A stretch of DNA of 64,000 nt from DATACQ01 sp036555515 (GTDB taxonomy: Bacteria > Desulfobacterota > Binatia > UBA9968): NCBI GenBank assembly GCA_036555515.1, contig DATBLC010000055.1, positions 1 to 64,000 on the forward strand, written 5' to 3'. A program made the translations under genes and the position numbers. The notes beneath the pieces were generated by a model. It worked only from the letters and a program-made list of their open reading frames with translations. It was not told where the DNA came from and did no database searches. Positions 26,349 to 34,141 of this stretch are shown piece after piece. Each line of letters opens with the position of its first letter. Positions within the stretch are counted from its first letter, which is position 1.

Positions 26349-27620
26349 ATGTTGGACATAAAACTGTTAAGGGAAAACCTGAACGAGGTTAAGGCGCGGA
26401 TGGCGACTCGGGGCGCTGCGATTAACTGGGACGAGTTCCTCGCCGTGGACCGGGAGCGGCGCGATGCCCTGGCGAACATTGAGCGTCTCAAGGAAAAAAA
26501 GAATCGGCTGTCGGGAGAGATTGGCAAGCTTAAAAAGTCCGGCGCCGATGCCCGGGCGCTGATGGACGAGGTGGAAGAGGTCAACGAATCGATTAGGAAC
26601 GGGGAGAAGCCGTTGGCAGAGATCGAGGCCCGTTTTGAGACTTTCATGTTGAGTCTGCCGAATTTGCCCAACCAAAGCGTTGCCATTGGGAAAAGCGCCG
26701 AAGACAACAAAGAGATTCGCCGGTGGGGCGAACTCCCCAAGTTCGAATTTGAACCTAAGAACCATTGGGACATCGGTGAAGAATTGGGCATTTTGGATTT
26801 TGCCCGTGCGGCGAAAATTGCCGGCGCGCGCTTTGCCGTTTACCGTGACGCAGGCGCGAGACTCGAGCGGGCGCTGATCAATTTCATGCTCGATTTGCAC
26901 ACCAGGGAACACGGCTACAAGGAGATATTGCCGCCGGCGCTTGTCAACCGGGCGTCGCTGATCGGCACTGGACAGCTTCCTAAGTTCGAAGAAGATCTGT
27001 TCCGTCTTGCCCAGGGAGAATACTTTCTTATTCCCACCGCGGAGGTTCCGCTCACCAACCTGCACCGGGATGAGATGATCGAGCGGGAGGAATTGCCGAT
27101 CAAATATGTCGCCTACACGCCGTGCTTTCGTAGCGAAGCGGGTTCTTACGGCAAAGACGTTCGAGGTTTGATCCGACAGCATCAGTTCAATAAAGTTGAA
27201 ATGGTGAAATTCACAGAGCCGGAAACCTCCTACCAGGAGTTGGAGAGCATGGTGCAAAACGCCGAAGCAGTCCTCAGGTGGCTGAAACTGCCGTATCGCG
27301 TAGTCGAGCTTTGCACCGGCGATATGGGCCCTGCTGCCGCGAAAACCTATGACCTGGAAGTGTGGGTCCCGGGGCAAAACGCCTACCGTGAAATCAGTTC
27401 CTGTTCCAACTGCGAAGATTTCCAAGCGCGCCGAGCCCAGATTCGCTACCGCAAGGAAAAGAAGGGAAGACCTATATTCGTCCACACGCTTAACGGCTCC
27501 GGCCTTGCCGTGGGGAGAACGCTGGTGGCGGTTCTCGAAAACTATCAACAGAAGGACGGCAGCGTTCTGATTCCTGATGCTCTGCGACCATACATGGGCG
27601 GGATGGAACGAATCGAATAA
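26349..27620 (+). CDS. serS: Seryl-tRNA synthetase
   Basis: This 423-residue class II synthetase charges tRNA-Ser. The N-terminal part (about 1-105) is the tRNA-binding coiled coil, opening MLDIKLLRENLNEVKARMA. The catalytic core has motif 2 in FRSEAGSYGKDVRGLIRQHQF and motif 3 in NGSGLAVGRTLVAVLENYQ. Serine-site elements are seen in LIPTAEVPLTNLH and EISSCSNCEDFQARR. Length is typical. It begins 9 bp after yraN, with an AGAGGAA ribosome binding site. Confidence 0.97.
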   Translation: MLDIKLLRENLNEVKARMATRGAAINWDEFLAVDRERRDALANIERLKEKKNRLSGEIGKLKKSGADARALMDEVEEVNESIRNGEKPLAEIEARFETFMLSLPNLPNQSVAIGKSAEDNKEIRRWGELPKFEFEPKNHWDIGEELGILDFARAAKIAGARFAVYRDAGARLERALINFMLDLHTREHGYKEILPPALVNRASLIGTGQLPKFEEDLFRLAQGEYFLIPTAEVPLTNLHRDEMIEREELPIKYVAYTPCFRSEAGSYGKDVRGLIRQHQFNKVEMVKFTEPETSYQELESMVQNAEAVLRWLKLPYRVVELCTGDMGPAAAKTYDLEVWVPGQNAYREISSCSNCEDFQARRAQIRYRKEKKGRPIFVHTLNGSGLAVGRTLVAVLENYQQKDGSVLIPDALRPYMGGMERIE

Positions 27621-27700
27621 CGACGCCCGTGCTGGACGATCCTTGGAGCTATGAAATCCATATTCGCACCTGGCGAGCCGACCTGAAGCATGATGCAGCA

Positions 27701-28720
27701 ATGAATAATCCGTCTTGGGGATTTTCCACCGAGGCTCCGCTTGAGCCGGAATTGCCGATTTGCGACGCGCACCATCATTTGTGGGAGCGCGGTGGGGAGC
27801 GCTATCTGCTGACTGATTTTCTGGAAGACACCGGCAGCGGCCACAACATCGTCGCGACGGTCGCCGTCGAGTGCAAGGCGAAGTATCACGGGTTTGGGCC
27901 GGAGGAATTGAAACCGCTTGGTGAGACAGAATTCCTCGAATCGGTCGCAAAGTGCGTCTCGGCGGACCCCGGTATCGCCACGGCGGTTGCTGCCGCGATC
28001 GTCGGCTTTGCCGATCTGAGTCTAGGCGATGGGGTGGCAGCGGTACTGGAAGCGCATATGGCCGCGAGCCCTGGCCGCTTCCGCGGTATTCGCCATTCTA
28101 CGACCTGGGACGCGAGCGAGTCGCTGCGCAGCGAAGCGCCCCGCGGCCTGATGTCGGAAGGCTCGTTTCATCGGGGTTTTGCTTGCCTCAAGCGCTACAA
28201 TTTGAGCTACGACGCCTGGCTTTATCATCCACAGCTTTCGGAACTGGGCGATTTAGCGCGCGCCTTCCCCGACGTCAACATTATCCTCGACCACATAGGA
28301 GCGCCTCTCGGCGTCGGCCCGTACGCCGCAAAGCGAGATGAGGGGTTCGATTTATGGCGCAAGGGCATCGCCCAAGTAGCGGCATGTCCCAACGTGGCGG
28401 TGAAATTGGGCGGGCTCGGATCGGACCGTTCCGGCTTCGGATGGCACGAACGCGTGGAAAAGCCCTCCTCGAAGGAGTTGGCGGCCGCGATGAAGCCTTA
28501 TTTTGAATTTTGCATCGAAAAATTCGGCGTTCACCGTTGTATGTTCGAGAGCAATTTCCCGGTGGAGAAGCGGGCCAATTCCTACGTCTTGGTGTGGAAT
28601 GCCTTCAAACGGATTACGATGAACTACTCTGAAAGCGAACGCGCGGCGCTGTTTTATCTCACCGCCGCCCGCATTTATCGATTCGCGGCTCAGGACTATC
28701 CGCCAACAGCAGTTCGGTGA
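27701..28720 (+). CDS. Amidohydrolase-2 family protein, L-fuconolactonase-like
   Basis: This 339-residue TIM-barrel hydrolase belongs to the lactonase branch of the amidohydrolase-2 family (fuconolactonase, sulfomuconolactonase, PDC hydrolase). ICDAHHHLWERGG keeps the full HxH metal motif that the copies at 4581-10782 lack. FRGIRHSTTWD and VNIILDHIGAPLG supply further metal/substrate residues, and CMFESNFPVEK holds a C-terminal position where Asp is usual in the family. I start at ATG 27701 because the HHHLW strand usually follows a short N-terminus; a GTG at 27629, 8 bp after serS, is possible. Likely a lactone or pyrone hydrolase; substrate unknown. Confidence 0.8.
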   Translation: MNNPSWGFSTEAPLEPELPICDAHHHLWERGGERYLLTDFLEDTGSGHNIVATVAVECKAKYHGFGPEELKPLGETEFLESVAKCVSADPGIATAVAAAIVGFADLSLGDGVAAVLEAHMAASPGRFRGIRHSTTWDASESLRSEAPRGLMSEGSFHRGFACLKRYNLSYDAWLYHPQLSELGDLARAFPDVNIILDHIGAPLGVGPYAAKRDEGFDLWRKGIAQVAACPNVAVKLGGLGSDRSGFGWHERVEKPSSKELAAAMKPYFEFCIEKFGVHRCMFESNFPVEKRANSYVLVWNAFKRITMNYSESERAALFYLTAARIYRFAAQDYPPTAVR

Positions 28721-29366
28721 GCTGTGTGTCTCAACTGCCCTACAATGCTGGCTGATTCTGATTGTCGGGCGCGGACTCGAACTCTTCCTTCGCGCCCGGA
28801 AGCTCTTGGATCAGCTAGTTGATTTCCCCGCGGAGGATCTTTCGGGCTCATTCTGAGTTTAGTGTGCAGTAAGCAATGAATAACGCTGCGGCATTGGGAT
28901 CGGGAATTCTTCGGCACTACAGCATAACGCGTTTGCGAGATGGTGGCGTCGTCCATGATCGCGTAACCGAGGGGAATGCCCTGTCTCTGAGCAATGTCTA
29001 CTTCTTGGTCACCACGGGCCAAGACGAGCATGAGAAATTCACCGCTGGTAATCTTATTCATTTCTCCGCAGCGCATCACCCCGCTAATATGTTTGGACAG
29101 CTCAGGTCTTGGATGGTGATCATGGCGACTTCCCGCGGACGCGGCAAGTTAAGCCAAACCCTAAGCGTAATAGGCGGCTTGGACACGGGCATGGCGAGCG
29201 CGGCGAGCCGCGATTTTTGACTACCATGGCCATTGAGGGCAGCTACCGTGCCGCCAACAGTTCACTAACAATGTCGGAAAAGGTGAATTTAGTTTGAATA
29301 CTGTGATGACTTGAATGTGAGCGTCCGGAACCCAGATGGTCTTGGCGGTGGGAGCCGGTGAACGAG
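28721..29366. other. Intergenic or decayed region
   Basis: About 645 bp without a convincing gene. An open frame of 127 codons on the minus strand (28696-29079) and one of 114 codons on the plus strand (28876-29220) overlap each other. Neither shows a ribosome binding site or a recognisable family; a decayed gene is possible. Confidence 0.4.
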
Positions 29367-29537
29367 ATGGTCGACAATGAGGGGAAAACTATTCAATGTC
29401 CGTATTGCCGGGATAGCCGCAGAATCCGGCGCTCACACCGGAAAAATCTTTTTGAACGGATCCTGAGCCTGTTCGGCATTCTACCTTATCGCTGCGGTGA
29501 ATGCGGTCATCGTTTCATGCTTCGGGCCCGCGCCTGA
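29367..29537 (+). CDS. Small zinc-ribbon protein, 56 aa
   Basis: A short open frame read directly from sequence: it starts MVDNEGKTIQCPYCRD, continues with a basic helix (RRIRRSHRKNLFERIL) and ends PYRCGECGHRFMLRARA. The two pairs CPYC and CGEC, spaced about 29 residues apart, form a zinc ribbon. Basic residues between them suggest nucleic-acid or membrane contact. Similar tiny CxxC...PYRCxxC proteins occur widely in uncultured bacteria without assigned function. A GGGAG tract at 29350-29354 is a possible though distant ribosome binding site. It converges with the TctC-like gene that ends at 29571. Confidence 0.65.
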   Translation: MVDNEGKTIQCPYCRDSRRIRRSHRKNLFERILSLFGILPYRCGECGHRFMLRARA

Positions 29538-29570
29538 CGCCCCGAATAAGCGCGAAATCGCGCGGCGTTG

Positions 29571-30602
29571 CTATTTCAAAATCTCCTTCAGTTTTTCCAC
29601 CAAAGAGCGATCGAGGTTGAACAGCCCTTTGACTTCATTGGCAATGGCCTCGCCGTCGATGGGATCGATGTCGAGTCTAGCTTTCTTGGCGTCGGCCAGG
29701 AACTCCGGGTCCTTGAGCGTCGCCGAGAACGCTTTGCGCAGGCTCTGTACCGTCGGCTTGGGCGTACCTGGCGGCAGGGCATACAAACGATTGGTGACGC
29801 CGTTGATCGTAGCTTGCGCGCGAATCAATTTTTTCCCTTCATCGGTCTTGGCCAAATCGAGTGCCATCGGCACGTTGGGAAGTGAGGGATGCGGTTTGAC
29901 CGTCTCCTGCAAAATGATCACGACTTCACCTTTTTCCATCTCGCTGGTCCAGGTCGCATTAAAGGACTCAATAGAATTGGAAACACCTTGTACTTCGCCC
30001 GAATTGAACGCGAGCCGGATGGGACCCGTGCCTTTGTAACCCGTAACGAGTTGGAGCGGCAGACCGAGCACGGCCTTGACGACCTTGGGCAGATCATCGG
30101 TGCCACCGCCCGGTGACACGCCGCCGAACTTGAGCATGGTTCCGGATGCGATCCATTTCTCCACGCTAGTAATGCCGGTCGATTTCGCCACGCCGAGCAT
30201 GAAATTATCCTGGGCCGGGACGCCGAGATACTCGAAATTCCTGGCTTGAAACTCGATCCCCGGTTTGCCAAAAAGCTCGTGCATGGCGATGCCACCGACG
30301 AAATTGCCGATGGTCAGGCCGTCGGGCCTGGGGACTTTGTAGAGGTAATTGGCAGAGACCAGACTGGCTGCGCCAGGCATGTTGTCTACCACGATGGCGG
30401 GATTACCGGGGATGTGCCTCCCCATGTGGCGGGCGATGGCGCGTGAATAGGTATCGAAGCCGCCGCCTGGCGCCAATCCGACGATAAGCCGAATCGTCTT
30501 ACCTTTAAAGATTTGCTGCTGCCCAAACGCGGCGCCTGCCGCCCCGCCAGAGTAGGTCATTGTTACGAAGTACAACAATACTCGCCATGCGTTCCGTTTC
30601 AT
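29571..30602 (-). CDS. Tripartite tricarboxylate transporter substrate-binding protein (TctC/Bug family)
   Basis: This 343-residue secreted protein has a signal peptide (ALLYF-like core, residues 1-27) and the Bug-family opening FKGKTIRLIVGLAPGGGFDT. The segment RHIPGNPAIVVDNMPGAAS follows, then the ligand-loop region FNSGEVQGVSNSIES. Bug proteins bind carboxylates or aromatic acids in the periplasm. No tctA/tctB membrane genes are adjacent, as is common for this expanded family. I start at ATG 30602; a GTG at 30623 adds seven residues. It follows the VOC protein and an NMT1-type binding protein on the same strand. Confidence 0.87.
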   Translation of the reverse strand: MKRNAWRVLLYFVTMTYSGGAAGAAFGQQQIFKGKTIRLIVGLAPGGGFDTYSRAIARHMGRHIPGNPAIVVDNMPGAASLVSANYLYKVPRPDGLTIGNFVGGIAMHELFGKPGIEFQARNFEYLGVPAQDNFMLGVAKSTGITSVEKWIASGTMLKFGGVSPGGGTDDLPKVVKAVLGLPLQLVTGYKGTGPIRLAFNSGEVQGVSNSIESFNATWTSEMEKGEVVIILQETVKPHPSLPNVPMALDLAKTDEGKKLIRAQATINGVTNRLYALPPGTPKPTVQSLRKAFSATLKDPEFLADAKKARLDIDPIDGEAIANEVKGLFNLDRSLVEKLKEILK

Positions 30603-30703
30603 GGATCGTTGTTCACTGTTCACAGTTCATGCACCCCCGACTACCATTTTTCGAGCCACTCCGGATCGTTAAACCCATTCGCCAACGCGTCATTCCGATC
30701 GTA

Positions 30704-31096
30704 TCATTGAGCGCCAACCCAGCCAGTAGAGGAAATATCGATCACCTGCGCGTCCGGGCCCAGGCACTTGACTTCAAAATAGGATTGCGGCTCGGCGGCG
30801 TTTGTCGCGGGGGCGTCCATTCGATCGGCCAACGATCTCCCGCCCAGCCGTTCAATGTGTGCTACCGTCGCCTCGACATCGTCCACTTGAAAGCCGACAT
30901 GATCGACGCCGAGCTTCAACGGCTCACCCTCCATGGCGGTCCGGAGCTTCAAAATCGCGATATTCAGATGACCGTCGGACAGGTAAACTCCGCTCTGGCC
31001 CGCGCCGACTTGCGTCAGGCCGAAGGCCTCCCGATAAAAGGCTGCGGTCTTTTCCACGTCGTGAGTGCGAATGGCGATGTGTTTGATACGGGCCAT
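30704..31096 (-). CDS. VOC/glyoxalase-family protein
   Basis: This 130-residue protein shows two beta-alpha-beta-beta-beta repeats of the vicinal-oxygen-chelate fold. Likely metal ligands are His in IKHIAIRTHD, His in VDHVGFQVDD and Glu in QSYFEVKCLGP. A single short domain suggests a dimer. Methylglyoxal lyase, methylmalonyl-CoA epimerase and extradiol dioxygenase are all members, and sequence alone does not choose. The ribosome binding site GAGGAG precedes the ATG. It sits 30 bp after the binding-protein gene and may act on the same imported compound. Confidence 0.85.
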   Translation of the reverse strand: MARIKHIAIRTHDVEKTAAFYREAFGLTQVGAGQSGVYLSDGHLNIAILKLRTAMEGEPLKLGVDHVGFQVDDVEATVAHIERLGGRSLADRMDAPATNAAEPQSYFEVKCLGPDAQVIDISSTGWVGAQ

Positions 31097-31126
31097 AATT
31101 TAATCTCCTCAGCCAAAGTCGTTCGG

Positions 31127-32107
31127 CTATTTTATGGTTGCAAGGGCCTTGTTATAAAATCGCTCGTCCACATACTTCTCCGCGTTGTTCTCCCCGGGTT
31201 TCATCAAGCCGGCGATCTCGCGCAGCTGCAACACCTGGCGTATGCCTTCGTAGTCGATCCGGCTGCGCGGTGTAATGCCTAGGGTCGGACTCAAAGTCTG
31301 CTCATACATTGCTTCGGCTCGGGCTTTGTTATTTTTGTTTTCGGCGAGCAAGACCTGAACGACTTCTTGTTTGTTCTTCGGCTCCTGAACCCAGTCGGTG
31401 GCCCGGATCATTGCTCGGTTAAAACGAATTACCAAATCTTCGTTGGCGTTGGCCCACTGCCGGCGCGTGGCGCCCAGGCCCCGGGCGTAGTGTTTGACAT
31501 AGTCTTTTGCTTGGGCGAGCGCTTTGAAACCGCGCTTCTGGATCTCCTCGTCGCGCAAGTTCATCATCGCTCCCGATGCTTCGCCCCGGCTCATGGCATT
31601 GGCTCGCCCGGCGGTGTTGCCGAACGACTTGAACGTATAATCGCGGTTCCATTCGAGGCCGTGCTTTTTCAAGATGTAAACGCCGACGACAGCGTAGCCG
31701 GTAGTGGGCGCATCGACCGCGAAAATTTTTCCTTTTAGATCGGCGAAATCATTGATGCCTGGAGCGACGATCAGTTTTTGATCTACCCCTCGGCTGCCGC
31801 CAAGAAAGATGATGAAGTCGTTTTTTTGCGGGTCCTTACCCTGGCCTTCCGCCCAGGCAATCACGTTGTCGGCATTATTTAAGATCAAATCGTAATTGCC
31901 GTTGATCAGATTGCGCAACAGGGTGGGGGAGTCAGTCACAGTGTTGATTTCGACCCGAATGTTCTCTGACTTGAGAAATCCCTTGGCTTCGGCAGCGATG
32001 ATCACTGCATCCTTGTTGAAAAGTCCGATCTTGATCAGGTCTTCCGCCATAGTCGTTGCTGGCAGCAGTGCAATTAGAGCGGCCGCCAAACCTCCCTTCC
32101 CTTTCAT
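31127..32107 (-). CDS. NMT1/SsuA-type ABC substrate-binding protein
   Basis: This 326-residue protein has a signal peptide (residues 1-22, cleavage at TMA/ED) and the type 2 periplasmic binding fold used by nitrate/sulfonate/taurine/thiamine-precursor systems. Typical segments are AAEAKGFLKSENIRVE, NGNYDLILNNADNVIAW and FADLKGKIFAVDAPTTGYA. A GGAGG ribosome binding site supports the start. No permease or ATPase gene is adjacent. With the VOC and TctC-like genes downstream it may form a three-gene unit for one ligand, which is not identifiable. Confidence 0.85.
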   Translation of the reverse strand: MKGKGGLAAALIALLPATTMAEDLIKIGLFNKDAVIIAAEAKGFLKSENIRVEINTVTDSPTLLRNLINGNYDLILNNADNVIAWAEGQGKDPQKNDFIIFLGGSRGVDQKLIVAPGINDFADLKGKIFAVDAPTTGYAVVGVYILKKHGLEWNRDYTFKSFGNTAGRANAMSRGEASGAMMNLRDEEIQKRGFKALAQAKDYVKHYARGLGATRRQWANANEDLVIRFNRAMIRATDWVQEPKNKQEVVQVLLAENKNNKARAEAMYEQTLSPTLGITPRSRIDYEGIRQVLQLREIAGLMKPGENNAEKYVDERFYNKALATIK

Positions 32108-32187
32108 ATGTGCGTTCCTCCGCGGCTACTTTTCATCGAAAGCGGTGGTTTGTCAACGCAAAAAATGAGATTACGGAAAAGAGATTA

Positions 32188-32275
32188 GGCGCTAAGAACG
32201 CAAAGGTCGCAAAATAAAATTTCGAGCTTACCGTTTCGAAATGTCTCGACGCGGCGTTCTTGGCGTCTTGGCGCG
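32188..32275. repeat. Inverted intergenic repeat, AACGCAAAG type
   Basis: The left arm GCGCTAAGAACGCAAAGG (from about 32190) and the right arm CGTTCTTGGCGTCTTGGCGC (from about 32255) are imperfect inverted copies. The motif resembles the widespread AAG(A/G)CGC-type intergenic repeats of environmental bacteria. It lies between the binding-protein start and the egtD end. Confidence 0.55.
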
Positions 32276-32284
32276 AGGATGATC

Positions 32285-33313
32285 CTAAGATGTTTTCTTA
32301 AAGAGCAGCAGGGAAAACCAATCGTTGGCGTCCGTATAGTGAGCCAGCGGTGACAGACCGAAAAAATGGAGTTGCTGTTGCAGTCTCTCAGGCTCGAATT
32401 TGCGGCTGATTTCGACCAGAATGCGTTCGTCTTTGGACCAATAAAAGGACGCGCCAAAGGAGGGAAAATAAATCTCCTGAGGCGCTGTGGCAATCGCGTA
32501 CATTTCGATCTGCGCCCACTCCCGGTTGTACCAGGAGTGGTAGCGCATCTTGGCGGTGTCGAAATTGCCGCCGGTCAGACGATTGATGTTGTAAAAGACG
32601 TTGAGAATGAATTCGGCCGTTATGCCGAGGGAGTCGTTGTAAGCCGGTTCGAGCACGCCGGCGTCCTTGATTCGATCGGCGCCGAGCAGCAGATAATCAT
32701 TCGGCCCCATCGCCCGGGCAAGCTGGGTGAAGAAGCGAATGAAAGTCGGTGGCGTAAAATTGCCGATGGTGCTACCGAGGAAGATAAACAGTGTCGGGAT
32801 ATCCTTGGCGACGCTGGAAAAGCCGTCTTCGTAGAGTGCATGCAAACCGTTGAAGCGCAGCTCGGGAAAATTAGCGGTGGTGAAGTCTCGTGCCGCAACC
32901 AGGCCCGGTAGGCTCACATCGATGGGCGCGAATATTCCCGTGCCCCGCTGGCGCGCCTGTTCGTTCAAGAGATGAATGGTCTTCTTCGAGTAACCGGCGC
33001 CCAGTTCGACCAAGGCCTGCGCCGGCGCGCTGGCGATGATGCGGTTCGCATACCGCTCGAGTATCGAGTTTTCCGTGCGGGTTAGATAGTACTCCGGCAG
33101 TTCGGTGATGCGCTCGAAAAGCGCCGAACCTTGCTCGTCGTAAAGGTGATAGGCTTCGAGCCAGCGCGGCTGATCGAAGAGCGTTCTCATGACCGAACGC
33201 GCGGGATCTTCACGGGGCGCGCCGTCGGCGAGCGACCAGACGAACGGTTGAACCTGGCGCCAATGGTGCTGATTTTCCGGCGCGATCAGCGAGAATGCGG
33301 GATTGAAGGACAT
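32285..33313 (-). CDS. egtD: L-histidine N-alpha-methyltransferase (EgtD-like)
   Basis: This 342-residue SAM-dependent methyltransferase matches EgtD, which trimethylates histidine to hercynine, the first step of ergothioneine synthesis. Visible family features are FERITELPEYYLTRTE (67-82), the SAM loop ELGAGYSKKT (103-112), GSTIGN (180-185) with the substrate-binding Asn, and ILVEISRKF, whose E301 and S303 correspond to the Glu/Ser pair that holds the histidine imidazole in mycobacterial EgtD. The start at 33313 matches the family N-terminus; longer frames upstream are discarded. No egtB/egtC/egtE is in the window. It is divergent from a betaine-type transporter, with 33 bp between starts. 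Confidence 0.85.
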   Translation of the reverse strand: MSFNPAFSLIAPENQHHWRQVQPFVWSLADGAPREDPARSVMRTLFDQPRWLEAYHLYDEQGSALFERITELPEYYLTRTENSILERYANRIIASAPAQALVELGAGYSKKTIHLLNEQARQRGTGIFAPIDVSLPGLVAARDFTTANFPELRFNGLHALYEDGFSSVAKDIPTLFIFLGSTIGNFTPPTFIRFFTQLARAMGPNDYLLLGADRIKDAGVLEPAYNDSLGITAEFILNVFYNINRLTGGNFDTAKMRYHSWYNREWAQIEMYAIATAPQEIYFPSFGASFYWSKDERILVEISRKFEPERLQQQLHFFGLSPLAHYTDANDWFSLLLFKKTS

Positions 33314-33346
33314 GAGTAGCGAGACTATAAAAGGAAACTTGGTGGA

Positions 33347-34141
33347 ATGTCCAGTCCGAGCCATGCTAATCGTGAAATGATGAACCGCCAAAACAGCATT
33401 GAATTTCACGGCGTGAGTTTTCGTCTGGCCAACGGCAAGACGCTGCTTTACGATTTGAATCTCGAAATCAGCCCAGGCGAGACTTTGGTTTTGCTCGGGC
33501 GCAGCGGATCGGGCAAGACCACCACGATGAAGCTCGTCAACCGCCTGCTCGACCCCACGGAGGGGGAGGTGCGCGTCGAAGGGCGGTCGACCAAGGATTG
33601 GGACCCGATTCAATTGCGCCGGCGCATTGGCTACGTGATCCAGGAGATCGGTCTTTTTCCCCATCTCACCGTGGAGGAAAATATCGGCGTCGTGCCGCGT
33701 CTTGAAGGCTGGGAAAAAGATCGCATCAAAGCTCGCGCCCGCGAACTGCTGAGCATGCTGGGATTGGAACCGGACCGCTTCAGCGCGCGTTATCCGCGGG
33801 AGTTATCCGGCGGGCAACGCCAGCGGGTGGGCGTGGCGCGCGCCCTTGCCGCCGACCCGCCTGTCATCCTGCTCGACGAACCCTTCGGCGCGCTGGACCC
33901 GATTACACGCCGGGAAATTCAGTTGGAATTTAAACGTCTCCAGGAACGCCTTAAAAAGACCATGATATTCGTGACCCATGACGTGCGCGAGGCCTTCGTG
34001 CTCGGCACGCGGATCGGTCTGGTCAAAGACGGGAGAATGATTTTCCTCGGGCCCCCGGCGTTGCTCCTTGAGTCCGACGATCCCGAGGCGCGCGCCTTCG
34101 CGCAGTGCTTTCACGAGGCCCATTCTCCGGAGAACGCGTGA
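33347..34141 (+). CDS. Betaine/ergothioneine-type ABC transporter ATPase
   Basis: This 264-residue ATPase of the OpuCA/ProV class energises import. It has Walker A LGRSGSGKTTT, Q-loop YVIQEIGLFPHLTVEENI, signature LSGGQRQRVGVARAL, Walker B VILLDEPFGALD and switch His in VTHDVREAF. It lacks the C-terminal CBS pair of classic osmoregulated OpuCA, so osmotic gating through CBS domains is unlikely. An ATG pair at 33377/33380 is a possible later start. It overlaps the permease-binding-protein gene by 4 bp. The architecture equals EgtV, partner of EgtU. Confidence 0.9.
   Translation: MSSPSHANREMMNRQNSIEFHGVSFRLANGKTLLYDLNLEISPGETLVLLGRSGSGKTTTMKLVNRLLDPTEGEVRVEGRSTKDWDPIQLRRRIGYVIQEIGLFPHLTVEENIGVVPRLEGWEKDRIKARARELLSMLGLEPDRFSARYPRELSGGQRQRVGVARALAADPPVILLDEPFGALDPITRREIQLEFKRLQERLKKTMIFVTHDVREAFVLGTRIGLVKDGRMIFLGPPALLLESDDPEARAFAQCFHEAHSPENA

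Noticed and set aside
28696..29079. Open frame of 127 codons on the minus strand
   Set aside because: No ribosome binding site or recognisable family, and it overlaps a frame of similar quality on the other strand; possibly a decayed gene but not supportable.
33314..33664. Upstream extension of egtD to 33664
   Set aside because: The extra 117 residues overlap the divergent ATPase gene, are not EgtD-like, and the family N-terminus begins at 33313.
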